A stretch of DNA of 64,000 nt, from positions 124,001 to 188,000 of the forward strand of contig JAWLGR010000001.1 of NCBI GenBank assembly GCA_041684965.1, given 5' to 3'. Below, piece after piece: positions 1-9,290 of this stretch (position 1 is the first letter of the stretch; each line of letters starts with the position of its first letter). The notes below the pieces were generated by a model. It did not search any database. It saw only the letters and a program-made list of their open reading frames with translations, and had not been told where the DNA came from. The DNA is from Mariniphaga sp041684965 (GTDB lineage: Bacteria > Bacteroidota > Bacteroidia > Bacteroidales > Prolixibacteraceae). The position numbers and the translations under genes were made by a program.

Positions 1-977
1 CCGGAGGAAACAGTGGATTAATGTATCACGTTGTGGAGGCGCCATTTCTGAATGCGCCCTATCTAACAGGCCCGGAATATCAGTTTATTGATGATGGCGG
101 ATACGAAGGAAAACTTGAGGAATGGCAGAAAACAGGGGCAAATTATGCCATGCATTTACCCGATTTAGATAAGAAAAAGTTGAATCCGGCAGGAGAATGG
201 AACAACAGCAGGATTGTATTTGACAATGGACATGTAGAACATTGGTTGAATGGTGAAAAGTTATTGGAATTTGAAGCATGGACACCTGAATGGTTTCGGC
301 TCAGAGACAGTGGTAAATGGGAAAAGATGCCGGAATACGGGCTGTCACCAATAGGTCATATTTGCCTGCAAGATCATGGTGCGAAATTCTGGTTTCGGAA
401 TATTAAAATCAAATCGTTGCCAAAGAAGGAGAAGCCTGTTACTAGTTTGTTCAATGGAAAAGATCTTACTAACTGGAGAATTTTTGGAACTGAATTGTGG
501 TGGGTAGAGGACGGGTTATTAATTTGTGAAAGCGGTCCTGAAAGGAAATATGGTTATCTGGGAACAGAAAGATATTATAAAGATTTTGACTTATCACTCG
601 AATTTAAACAGGAATCCGATGGAAACAGTGGCGTTTTTATCCGTTCACTATTAGATGGCAACAGAATTTCGGGATGGCAGGTGGAAGTGGCACCTCCATA
701 TCATGACACAGGAGGTATTTACGAATCACGACCAAATGGAAGAGGTTGGCTGGTTCAAATACCTGATGAAATGGAAACCATACTGAAGGAGAATGAATGG
801 AATAAAATGAGAATACTGGTGGTTGGAGATGAGGTTACCACCTGGTTAAACGATACGCAGATGGTAAATATGAGAGATGAAGCAATTGGAGACGGAATTG
901 GAAGGATAGCTTTGCAGATTCATAGCGGGGGTCCTGTTAAACTGTACTGGAGAAATATTGAATTAAAAGAATTGTAG
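1..977 (+). CDS. Tandem DUF1080 (3-keto-disaccharide hydrolase-like) protein, 5' end outside window
   Basis: The frame is already open at base 3 and reads GGNSGLMY just before the first ATG (base 21). GNSG-[IL]-x-Y is the core signature of DUF1080, so the gene begins upstream and ATG 21 is not its start. Two DUF1080 (concanavalin-like) units are visible. The truncated first one ends near residue 131 (FWFRNIKIK). The complete second one spans about residues 141-318, from SLFNGKDLTNW through DGNSGVFIR to LYWRNIELKEL. The family is known for secreted enzymes acting on 3-keto-glycosides in Bacteroidota, so a role in hydrolysing oxidised glycans with the neighbouring TIM-barrel protein is an inference. 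The two-domain layout makes it longer than single-domain members. Family is sure; reaction is not. Confidence 0.85.
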   Translation, partial: GGNSGLMYHVVEAPFLNAPYLTGPEYQFIDDGGYEGKLEEWQKTGANYAMHLPDLDKKKLNPAGEWNNSRIVFDNGHVEHWLNGEKLLEFEAWTPEWFRLRDSGKWEKMPEYGLSPIGHICLQDHGAKFWFRNIKIKSLPKKEKPVTSLFNGKDLTNWRIFGTELWWVEDGLLICESGPERKYGYLGTERYYKDFDLSLEFKQESDGNSGVFIRSLLDGNRISGWQVEVAPPYHDTGGIYESRPNGRGWLVQIPDEMETILKENEWNKMRILVVGDEVTTWLNDTQMVNMRDEAIGDGIGRIALQIHSGGPVKLYWRNIELKEL

Positions 978-1098
978 ATGATAGATGTAGTCATCGTGAA
1001 ATAAGGTAAAAGTAAAAATTACGGAATCAAAATATTATGCCGGGGATAAATGAACCTGCTTAGTGATTCCAGGTTTTTTTAACTAATGAAATACGAAT

Positions 1099-2013
1099 AT
1101 GAACAGGAAAAATTTTATTAAATCCACAGCATTAATGGCTGGTTTATCAGCTGTTGCGTCTCCCTTTTCTAATACTGCTGCTGCTCAGAAAATTGCTCCC
1201 GGGAAAGTAAAGCTGAAAAAAGGACTGGGATATGGTATGATAAAAGAAGATTTATCCCTGGCTGATAAATTTAAGCTTGTGAAAGATTTGGGATTTGATG
1301 GAATTGAATTAAACAGCCCCGTCGAACTGAATAAATCAGAGATCCTTAAAGCAAATGAAAAATCGGGAATTGAATTGCCAAGTGTAGTAAATAAGGATCA
1401 CTGGTCAAAGCCTCTTTCCGATCCGGACCCAATGGTAAGAGAACAAATTATCCGTTCTGTTGCCGAATCTTTACAGGAAGTCAGGGAATTCGGCGGTGAT
1501 ACGGTACTTGTAGTTCCTGGGGTTGTAAATGAAAAGGTATCTTATGAGCAGGCGTATTTTACGGCAATGAATTCCATTCGTGAGTTAATTCCTTATGCAG
1601 AAAAAACCGGAATGCAGATTGCACTTGAAAATGTTTGGAATAATTTTATCCTCAGCCCCATTGAAGCAAAAAGGTTTATCGATGAAATCAATCATCCTTT
1701 AATTGGATGGTACTTTGATATTGGTAATATTTTGCGGTATGGCTGGCCGGAGCATTGGATTTATACCCTGAATGCCCGGATAATGAAGCTTCACATCAAG
1801 GAATTCAGCCGGAAAATCATGAATGAAGAAGGTTTGCGAAAAGGATTCCAGGTGAATTTACTGGAAGGGGATAATAACTGGCCTGTTGTAATGAAAGCAG
1901 TGAGTGAAATCAATCACCAGGGGGGATGGCTGATTTCTGAAGTAAGCGGAGGCGACAGACAACGTTTGAAGGATATTTCCGAAAGAATGGATAAAATCAT
2001 AAGTTATTTGTAG
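1099..2013 (+). CDS. Secreted sugar phosphate isomerase/epimerase-family TIM-barrel enzyme
   Basis: This 304-residue protein has an N-terminal export signal (NRKNFIKSTALMAGLSAVAS, Tat-like but lacking the twin arginine) ending near AAAQ. A xylose-isomerase-like TIM barrel follows. Divalent-metal ligands of the family are in order: E177 (ALENVW), D207 (YFDIGN), H232 (KLHIKEF) and E281 (ISEVSGG). In Bacteroidota, exported members next to DUF1080 and Gfo/Idh/MocA proteins take part in 3-keto-glycoside cleavage, as lyases or epimerases rather than sugar-phosphate enzymes. The location 121 bp after the DUF1080 gene supports that. The name 'sugar phosphate isomerase' is only a family label, because an exported enzyme would not meet sugar phosphates. 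Confidence 0.85.
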   Translation: MNRKNFIKSTALMAGLSAVASPFSNTAAAQKIAPGKVKLKKGLGYGMIKEDLSLADKFKLVKDLGFDGIELNSPVELNKSEILKANEKSGIELPSVVNKDHWSKPLSDPDPMVREQIIRSVAESLQEVREFGGDTVLVVPGVVNEKVSYEQAYFTAMNSIRELIPYAEKTGMQIALENVWNNFILSPIEAKRFIDEINHPLIGWYFDIGNILRYGWPEHWIYTLNARIMKLHIKEFSRKIMNEEGLRKGFQVNLLEGDNNWPVVMKAVSEINHQGGWLISEVSGGDRQRLKDISERMDKIISYL

Positions 2014-2551
2014 ATAAACAGCTAACCTTTCATAAAATACAATAAGTGACGATTCATTAATAAGCCTTTCCTGCAATATTTTTTGCCGGCTGATATTTTC
2101 ATTTCCGTTTTTTGCCCTTTGGCCTGCCCATAACTACTGGCAGAAGATTAATTCATAAACACACCTATAATTTAAATTGAACCTTTTTTTAATTTTTTAG
2201 AAATTCTGAGACTCTCCAACTTACCTGCAATCTGGTGGGTGAGCCAGTGCATTCTTGTCAGATTAATTCAGTTCTTCCCAGTATATGGGCGTTTGATAGG
2301 CAAAAGGCAGTTTAGAAAAAAAATAACCTGGAGAATTAGAAACCACCGTATCATATTAAAAGACACTTTAGTATCAATCCTTATGTTAAAAAAATGTGTT
2401 AAAATTTGTATATAATATAATTTTTAAATAATTTTAAGAGTTATTATTAAATAATATTTAAATTTTGGCCTATGAAGTATATTATCTGTGTGGCAATTTA
2501 TTAGCAATCAGTTTCGTGATTTAATAATTTAATAATCAAAACTAATTATTT
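2014..2551. other. 538-bp intergenic region before susC
   Basis: No credible coding frame is visible. The left half has mixed composition with a weak CTGCC/GGCAG hairpin (2124-2143). The right half (2330-2550) is very A/T-rich and carries the putative susC promoter annotated separately. I see no antisense RNA or regulator gene. Confidence 0.5.
2405..2436 (+). promoter_or_regulatory. Putative Bacteroidota sigma-type promoter of susC
   Basis: TTTG at 2405-2408 is followed after 20 bases by TAATTTTA (2429-2436), which matches the -7 consensus TAnnTTTG at seven of eight positions with the expected 19-21 base spacing. It would give a leader of about 110 bases before the susC ATG. It lies in very A/T-rich sequence, so a chance match is possible. 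Confidence 0.35.
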
Positions 2552-5500
2552 ATGAAAGAAAAAAAGAATGGGATGAAAAGAGTGCCTGGATTAATCCTGT
2601 GCCTCTTTTTAATGATTTTTACCACGGGTGCCTGGGCACAGCAGAGAGCGATTACCGGTATTGTGACCGATGCAAACGGTCAGCCAATGCCGGGTGTGTC
2701 GGTGGTTGTGAAAGGTACAACAACTGGAACGGTTACAAATGCACAAGGGAATTTTTCTCTTACTGTTCCTACCAATGCGCAGACCTTGCAGTTTTCATTT
2801 GTAGGGATGCGTATGCAGGAGGTTCCTATTGGAGAACAAACTACTTTTAAAGTGGAATTAGAGGAAGAGTCGATTGGATTACAGGAGGTAGTCGCAATTG
2901 GTTACGGAAGCGTCAAAAAAAGTGTATTGACAGGTGCAATCAGCTCGGTTCAAATGGAAACTTTACAACCTGTGGCCACTCAGCGTGTCGATCAGATGCT
3001 TCAGGGGCGTGCAGCGGGTGTGCTGGTTTTAAATACCGATGGCTCTCCAGGAGGTAATACCACCATAAGGATTAGAGGGATGAACTCTATTCAGGGAGGG
3101 AACAACGCATTGATTGTTGTCGACGGCTTCCAGGGAGGTGACCTTTCAGCACTTAATCCAAGGGATATCGCCTCAATTGAAATTCTTAAAGATGCCTCTG
3201 CCACGGCAATATATGGTGCGCAGGGGGCTAACGGAGTTGTTTTAATTGAAACAAAACGGGGCAGGACCGATAAACCTGTAATAAATATATCTTCAGAATA
3301 CGGTGTTTCAAATATCTTGATGGGTGGAATTGAGCTAATGAATGCTGCAGATTATGCAAGAGAGCAAAATCGTTATGAGATGGCAAATAATTTTGAAAAC
3401 AATCCGATTCCAATTTTCACAGAAGCTGAAATTTCTGAGTTTGAAAGAACCGGCGGAACGAATTGGGTGGATGAAGTATACCGTACAGGTAAGACTCAGA
3501 CCCATCAGATTTCACTGAGTGGAAGGACTGACCGGCTTAATTATTTTACATCGGGTTCTGTATACGATCAGGAAGGTATTATGCTAAATTCAGGTTATAC
3601 CCGGTATTCATTGAGGGCAAATTTAATTGCTGATGTTACCGAATGGGTGAAGTTTAACCTGAACTGGGATGTGACCCAGCAGGACCGTTCAGGGCCACAA
3701 TTCGGAGCGCAGCTTGACTGGCCGGGAAACCCGGTACTTGGAGCACTGCAGTTTGCACCTACACTTCCAGTATACGATGAAAATGGAGAATATACCAGGC
3801 CAAGCCAAAGGTACGGTGAGCCAATTCTGTGGAACCCCGTTGCCAGTGCATTGGAATCCTTAAATGAAAATGAGCGGACTACAAACAATGTAAATATATA
3901 CCTGGATTTCACTATTTTGGATGGATTGACTTTACGTCTTGGAGGCGGGGCAAGATTTTCTGATTACAATGTTAGAAGATTTCTAAATAATAAAACCCAT
4001 TTAGGACTACAGGACAACGGTCAGGGTTATTCCTTTTATTCAAAAGGTAAAAACTATCAGTCGTCAAACGTGCTGAACTATACAAAAGACATCGGGGAGC
4101 ACCACATCAATGCTATCTTGGTTGGTGAGATAAAATACGATAATTCATATTATTTTGAAGTAAATAACAGGGATTTTACCGTTCACGAAACCAGCGTTTA
4201 CAATCTGGGTGGTGCAAACATTCAAAGAACAGGCTCGGGGTACAGCGAAAGAAAAATTAACTCAGCAGTAACAAGGGTAAATTATGGTTATGCAGATAAA
4301 TATATTCTTGCAGCAAGTTACCGTGCTGATGGTTCTTCTGTATTTGGTGCCAATAATAAATGGGCCTACTTCCCATCTGTATCTGCCGGGTGGAGGCTTT
4401 CAAACGAGCCGTTTATGAGCGACTACGGTTTTATCAGTAACCTGATGATTCGGGCCAGCTGGGGGAAAACAGGTAATCAGGCAATCGGTACATATCAGAC
4501 TTTGGCCAGGATCGGCGGAAATGGGGAGTACCCCTGGGATGGAGGCAGCGGTACAAATTTGGGATTTCAAATTTCTTCTGCTTCAAATCCAAACCTGAAA
4601 TGGGAAACTACAACTCAGACCAATATTGGGTTGGATCTTGCCCTTTTCAGAAGCCGGTTAAGAATTACAACCGAATATTACGATAAGGTTACCGATGATC
4701 TTCTTATGTCTCGTGAATTGCCCAGGACAACAGGATTATCGAGTATAATTGACAACGTTGGCTCAATGGGTAATAAAGGATGGGAATTTACAGTTGACGG
4801 AGACATAAACATTCGCAATTTAAGCTGGACTACCGGAATTAGTCTGACAGCATCTGAGACGACAGTCCTGGACCTTGGTGCAGATGAATACCTGGCTTAT
4901 ACTGCCGGTGGTTCCGGACACAGTGTAAATATTCCATTTATGTTTCTGACACCGGGGGAACCTTTCGGACAGATAATGGGCTTTGGATATGAAGGCACCT
5001 GGAACCTGGGTGAGGAAGCAGAGGCTGCCAGATATGGTCAAATGCCCGGTGATCCCAGATATACCGATGTAAACAATGATGGTAGAATTGACTACGATAA
5101 TGATTTCATGGTAATAGGTAATGCATTGCCTGACTTCATTTTTGGGATAAATAATCAATTTAAGTTGCACAACTGGGAACTCACCTTTCTGTGGCAGGGT
5201 ACTTATGGCAATGATCTTTTTAATGTTGCGCGAATAAGAAGGGAAAGTACCCGCGAAGGTTACAGTGTAGCTAAATTGAACCGCTGGACTCCGGAGAACC
5301 AGAATACCGATGTGCCGGCACTGCATACTGCCCAATATCGCCATGATTACCGGGAAGCCTGGGATGCAGCACATCCTGATAATCCGCTGGTCAGTACCAT
5401 TACTTTCCCGGCTGCCGGGAGTCAGGCGCTTTCCAGATGGGTAGAGGATGCTTCATATATCCGGTTAAAAAATTTAACTCTTGCCTACAATGTGCCGGTT

Positions 5501-5683
5501 ACAAGGTATGTCAGCAATTTAAGAATATTTGCAAGCGGTACTAACTTGCTGACTTTTACAAAATATTCGGGTTTTGATCCTGAAGTCAGTTCATATACAG
5601 ATACCGATGGAAGGCTTGGTACCGATTATAATAATTATCCTCCATCGAGGTTTTTTAATTTTGGCGTAGATGTTACATTTTAA
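2552..5683 (+). CDS. SusC/RagA-family TonB-linked outer membrane protein
   Basis: This is the outer-membrane glycan importer, 1043 residues. The order is: signal peptide (to about residue 29, GAWAQ); a carboxypeptidase-regulatory-like beta-sandwich (about 32-110, ITGIVTDANGQPMPGVSV); a TonB-box-like segment (EVVAIGYG, about 112-119); the plug with the SusC/RagA signature (IRIRGMNS, then DIASIEILKDASATAIYG); and a long beta-barrel ending in aromatic VDVTF. No STN domain precedes the plug, so signalling to an anti-sigma factor is not expected. The SusD partner starts 11 bp downstream, which fixes the pair. Substrate specificity cannot be read directly; the following GH123-like genes suggest an acetamido-sugar or otherwise unusual glycan. 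Confidence 0.97.
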   Translation: MKEKKNGMKRVPGLILCLFLMIFTTGAWAQQRAITGIVTDANGQPMPGVSVVVKGTTTGTVTNAQGNFSLTVPTNAQTLQFSFVGMRMQEVPIGEQTTFKVELEEESIGLQEVVAIGYGSVKKSVLTGAISSVQMETLQPVATQRVDQMLQGRAAGVLVLNTDGSPGGNTTIRIRGMNSIQGGNNALIVVDGFQGGDLSALNPRDIASIEILKDASATAIYGAQGANGVVLIETKRGRTDKPVINISSEYGVSNILMGGIELMNAADYAREQNRYEMANNFENNPIPIFTEAEISEFERTGGTNWVDEVYRTGKTQTHQISLSGRTDRLNYFTSGSVYDQEGIMLNSGYTRYSLRANLIADVTEWVKFNLNWDVTQQDRSGPQFGAQLDWPGNPVLGALQFAPTLPVYDENGEYTRPSQRYGEPILWNPVASALESLNENERTTNNVNIYLDFTILDGLTLRLGGGARFSDYNVRRFLNNKTHLGLQDNGQGYSFYSKGKNYQSSNVLNYTKDIGEHHINAILVGEIKYDNSYYFEVNNRDFTVHETSVYNLGGANIQRTGSGYSERKINSAVTRVNYGYADKYILAASYRADGSSVFGANNKWAYFPSVSAGWRLSNEPFMSDYGFISNLMIRASWGKTGNQAIGTYQTLARIGGNGEYPWDGGSGTNLGFQISSASNPNLKWETTTQTNIGLDLALFRSRLRITTEYYDKVTDDLLMSRELPRTTGLSSIIDNVGSMGNKGWEFTVDGDINIRNLSWTTGISLTASETTVLDLGADEYLAYTAGGSGHSVNIPFMFLTPGEPFGQIMGFGYEGTWNLGEEAEAARYGQMPGDPRYTDVNNDGRIDYDNDFMVIGNALPDFIFGINNQFKLHNWELTFLWQGTYGNDLFNVARIRRESTREGYSVAKLNRWTPENQNTDVPALHTAQYRHDYREAWDAAHPDNPLVSTITFPAAGSQALSRWVEDASYIRLKNLTLAYNVPVTRYVSNLRIFASGTNLLTFTKYSGFDPEVSSYTDTDGRLGTDYNNYPPSRFFNFGVDVTF

Positions 5684-5694
5684 AAATTGACAAC

Positions 5695-7128
5695 ATGAGA
5701 AAAAGAAATATTTTTTTAAAGCTGATATTTATTTTAAGTATGGGCCTTGTAATGGTAACTTCATGTGATCTTGTGGAGTTGGAAGAGGATCCTAAAAGTT
5801 TTATATCACCTGAAGGGTTTTTTAATACTCCTGCTCAGATTGAATCCATTCTGGCCGGCACGATGAGGCGTTCCTATAATAACTGGGGTGGTTACAGTTA
5901 CCAGCCGGGGTTCCACAGGCATTCAGATCAAAATAACGGGGGTAACCTGGTTATTACTCAAAATTATGGTGCTGGTATCTGGGCGCTTCACTGGAATAAT
6001 ATTAAGGATATTAATCATGCTATTAAGGCAATAAATAACGGAAACCTGGCTAATTCTCCTGCCAATATTCAGGATGAATTAATGGGCCAATTGAAATTTC
6101 TTAGAGCATGGAATTACTTTCAGCTGGTAAGACATTGGGGTGGAGTTCCTATTATTACAGAGGAAACGGAAGATTATTTTTCTTATCTTCCAAGTCGTGC
6201 AAGTGTAGCCGAAGTTTACGATTTAATAGAAAGTGATTTGCTGGAAGCTATTCAGAAATTGCCTGTAGACTGGGGAGCATTGGAAGGCAGGCCAGCCAGG
6301 GATGCAGCAAAAGGAATGCTGGCAAAAGTATATGTTACTATGGCAACAGCACCGCTAAATGAAACCAGCAACTATGTAAAAGCTGCGGCTATGGCAAAAG
6401 AAGTAATAGATGCCGGCAAATACAGGTTGGTTGAAAATATTGAAGATGTTTTTAGCATGGAAACGGAATACGGGCCTGAAATGATGTGGAGCTTTAATGC
6501 AAACGACCAGCATCGGTCTACTGACCCGAGAGTGTGGTCAGCTGTTCATGGCTGGGGCGATTATTCTGCCGACAGGTTTTGGGTGGATTCTGTTTACCCC
6601 GAGCAGCCCCGTAAATACGAGTACCTTGAAATCTACAGCAGGGATGGTGTCCATCATGACTCACTGGGGCGTGGTATTGGGATTAACAAATACCTTTACG
6701 ATACCTGGGAAAATTTTGCCAGAGGGGTAACTACCGTTAATATGCCAATCATACGGTATGCTGATGTACTGCTTATTTTTGCCGAAGCAGACAATATGGC
6801 CAATGGAAGCCCTACGCAGGCAGCGGTTGATGCCATTAACCTGGTTATTGACAGGGCCAATGGTTATGAACCCAATCCTGAGTATCCGCTATTGACCACA
6901 AACATGTCGAGGGATGAATTTGATATGGCTGTGATTAATGAACGAAGTTATGAACTTTGTTTTGAATATGACAGGTGGACTGATATGCTCAGAAAGAGGA
7001 TTATTCCAGATGTTGTCAGGGATTTTTACCTGGTAAATTTCTCTGAGGCTGATTATCTGTATCCAATACCAGAAAGTGATGTCAGGCTGAATCCTAATAT
7101 GGAGCAAAATCCTGGCTATGGTAACTAA
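5695..7128 (+). CDS. SusD/RagB-family glycan-binding lipoprotein
   Basis: A lipoprotein of 477 residues with lipobox VTSC near residue 24, so it should sit on the cell surface as the lid of the SusC barrel. The N-terminal SusD-like region, the TPR-type helices (LKFLRAWNYFQLVRHWGGVP, about 133-152) and the C-terminal SusD/RagB domain ending in YPIPESDVRLNP are all typical. It is 11 bp after susC and ends shortly before a strong hairpin (7159-7212). That arrangement often lets the cell make more SusCD than downstream enzymes. It is somewhat shorter than many SusD proteins but looks intact. Confidence 0.97.
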   Translation: MRKRNIFLKLIFILSMGLVMVTSCDLVELEEDPKSFISPEGFFNTPAQIESILAGTMRRSYNNWGGYSYQPGFHRHSDQNNGGNLVITQNYGAGIWALHWNNIKDINHAIKAINNGNLANSPANIQDELMGQLKFLRAWNYFQLVRHWGGVPIITEETEDYFSYLPSRASVAEVYDLIESDLLEAIQKLPVDWGALEGRPARDAAKGMLAKVYVTMATAPLNETSNYVKAAAMAKEVIDAGKYRLVENIEDVFSMETEYGPEMMWSFNANDQHRSTDPRVWSAVHGWGDYSADRFWVDSVYPEQPRKYEYLEIYSRDGVHHDSLGRGIGINKYLYDTWENFARGVTTVNMPIIRYADVLLIFAEADNMANGSPTQAAVDAINLVIDRANGYEPNPEYPLLTTNMSRDEFDMAVINERSYELCFEYDRWTDMLRKRIIPDVVRDFYLVNFSEADYLYPIPESDVRLNPNMEQNPGYGN

Positions 7129-7158
7129 TAAGAAGTTTAAATTGGTTTGACAGATATT

Positions 7159-7217
7159 GAATGGATACACCTGCTTCCGGCAATAATGATTGACGGAGCA
7201 GGGTATCCATTCTTTCT
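7159..7217 (+). terminator. Strong hairpin between susD and the enzyme genes (partial terminator)
   Basis: GAATGGATAC (7159-7168) pairs perfectly with GTATCCATTC (7203-7212). Inside it, CCTGCTTCCG pairs with CGGAGCAGG with one bulged T. TTTCTTG follows. It stands 30 bp after the susD stop, so it may be an attenuating terminator or an mRNA-stabilising structure at the end of the susCD message. The T-tract is short, so full termination is doubtful. Confidence 0.6.
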
Positions 7218-7311
7218 TGATTACAGTGGTACATAAACTCTAAATTTGTTTTACAATTTTCATATAAAATATTGGATGGGATCATTTATATTTCATTCAA
7301 TAACAAAACGA

Positions 7312-9246
7312 ATGCTTATGTCAGACTATAAAACGTTTTCAACTATCCTGTTACTGTTAAGTATTTTTATATCCAGTGGGTATCAGAAATTATCCGGAAT
7401 GGTTGTGGAAGATGACTGGGAAATTAGTATAATTCCTTCTTCTGTTCGTGTCGACCCGGTATCAGCAGAAATTATTGAAGAAAGATTTGATGCAGTTCCA
7501 TATAAAAGGCACGAAGAAAACCTGCTTCGCAATAATTGGATTTATGATGGAAAGCAGGCTATTTTACATTCTGCCCGCGGGGAATACATTTCATTTCAGT
7601 TAGTGGTAACAAATCATTCTGCAAAGGCACTGGAAAGTATTGTTGTTGAAATGGATCCCTTTAAATTAAACAGCCGCCAGCTTTCCATTCCCCCTGAATT
7701 ATTTCTGGAATGGTCGGTAGAAGTTAAAACATCAAGTGGAGGGTATCCAAAATCGTCCCTGGGTAAAGGCTGGTACCCCGATGCTTTAATTCCGTTTGAA
7801 TACATTCAGCTTACAGAACCACCCAGAAGATGGATATATCCTCTGCAGATTCCCGATTTCAATAACCGGATTGAAAATCAGAAATCACTTATGATATGGG
7901 TAGACCAATTTATTCCTTTTGAGAAGGAAAATGCAACGCCGGGTATTTATTCTTCCATCATAACCGTAAAAATTAAGGGACAACAAAAAAGTATACCGGT
8001 TAAACTTAATATTTGGGATTTTGCTATTCCCAATGAAAACAATTACAGGGCAAGCCTTCAGCACGAAGGTTTTTTGTCACGGGCAGATGAAAACCTCGAA
8101 TTGCAGATTTACCAATTGCTTAAAAAACACAGGGTATCAGCAATGGACCCTACTTATAAACCTGGATTAACCGTTTCGGAAAAAGGTGAAGTTCAGTATT
8201 CATGGGATGAGTTTGATAAACGGATGGAGAAATATTTCACAGGGAAGGCTTTTACAAGTGAGTATGGATACAATTTTGGGCCTGGTTATGGTGAGCCTGT
8301 TGAAAATTTTTTACCCCCATTCGATGTATATGGCAAACACCATACTCCTGGCTGGCCCGATATTGGGAAACCGGAGGAAGAACAAAAGCCCCAAAATCAA
8401 AAGATATATATAGATGCAATCCGTCAGTTCAGGGAACATATACTTAATTTTATTGACCCGGAGAAAACAATGCTTACAGTATATTTAAACGGCCTTGATG
8501 AGTCCTATTTCCCGGAGGCCTGGGATCGCATGGCTTATTATGGAGAAATGTTTAAGGAATATTTTCCTGAATCGTATTTTCGGATTGATGGTTCCTATGG
8601 AGAAGATGCTATGAAGGTAGTAAGGCCTTCAATAAGTTCCTGGGGGGCTCATACCATCAATTATAATTACGATGAAATAGGAGAAATCAGAGATGCAGGT
8701 ATAAAAGACTGGATATATGGTTCTATGATTTATGAGTCAAAGGTGAACAGTTGGGTAGGTAGTTCCACTTATATTGATTTGCCGCTTGTAAATGAACGTG
8801 CAATTAGCTGGTCAACTTTTAAATACGGTACTTACTCCTGGTTGAGCTGGGGTATAGGTGCAGGATGGATGGCTGCATGGTACGACCCGGAAACATGGAA
8901 AGACTACCGGGATGACAGGGATGAACGTCAGGAACAGAAAATATTAAATGGAAACGGTTGCCTTCTTTATGCTCCAAATATAGTGCCCAATGTACGGGTT
9001 GTTTGTTCTTCAATCCGACTCAAGAATATCAGGAACGGGATACAGGAGTATGAATACCTGACTTTGCTAAAGAGACTTACCCCCGATAGTAATGTGGTTG
9101 ATGAAGCAGTGAATGAAATTATTAATGAACCATTTGGACGCAATGCGATAGGCATTATTGATGTCTGGAGCTTCAATGCTGAAGAATGGGATAAAAAACG
9201 TGTTCAACTGGGAAATAAAATTCACTCTGTACTTAATAAAAATTAG
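7312..9246 (+). CDS. DUF4091 / GH123-like secreted protein (1st of six)
   Basis: DUF4091 proteins resemble the C-terminal part of GH123 beta-N-acetylgalactosaminidases. This one keeps an acidic D-E pair (NGLDES at bases 8497-8502) at the place where GH123 has its catalytic Asp-Glu, but Ser replaces the Pro found in the other five copies. The C-terminus has the family hallmark SSIRLKNIRNGIQEYEYL. I start it at ATG 7312 (or 7318), because from there a clean signal peptide follows (SDYKTFSTILLLLSIFISSG). An in-frame ATG at 7246 would add 22 residues without signal character. It is the first gene after the susCD hairpin and the most divergent of the row. Substrate is unknown. Confidence 0.85.
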   Translation: MLMSDYKTFSTILLLLSIFISSGYQKLSGMVVEDDWEISIIPSSVRVDPVSAEIIEERFDAVPYKRHEENLLRNNWIYDGKQAILHSARGEYISFQLVVTNHSAKALESIVVEMDPFKLNSRQLSIPPELFLEWSVEVKTSSGGYPKSSLGKGWYPDALIPFEYIQLTEPPRRWIYPLQIPDFNNRIENQKSLMIWVDQFIPFEKENATPGIYSSIITVKIKGQQKSIPVKLNIWDFAIPNENNYRASLQHEGFLSRADENLELQIYQLLKKHRVSAMDPTYKPGLTVSEKGEVQYSWDEFDKRMEKYFTGKAFTSEYGYNFGPGYGEPVENFLPPFDVYGKHHTPGWPDIGKPEEEQKPQNQKIYIDAIRQFREHILNFIDPEKTMLTVYLNGLDESYFPEAWDRMAYYGEMFKEYFPESYFRIDGSYGEDAMKVVRPSISSWGAHTINYNYDEIGEIRDAGIKDWIYGSMIYESKVNSWVGSSTYIDLPLVNERAISWSTFKYGTYSWLSWGIGAGWMAAWYDPETWKDYRDDRDERQEQKILNGNGCLLYAPNIVPNVRVVCSSIRLKNIRNGIQEYEYLTLLKRLTPDSNVVDEAVNEIINEPFGRNAIGIIDVWSFNAEEWDKKRVQLGNKIHSVLNKN

Positions 9247-9290
9247 ACATTCAAATTAATTAAAGATCTATAAAATTAAATTAAAATACT

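Noticed and set aside
2405..2470. TTAAATTTTGG at about 2458-2468 as a -7 box for susC
   Set aside because: The spacing inside the motif is off by one base and no TTTG lies at the right distance; the 2405-2436 pair is better.
4820..5374. Long minus-strand open frame (184 codons) inside susC
   Set aside because: It lies wholly opposite a strongly supported SusC coding region and its translation has no recognisable protein pattern.
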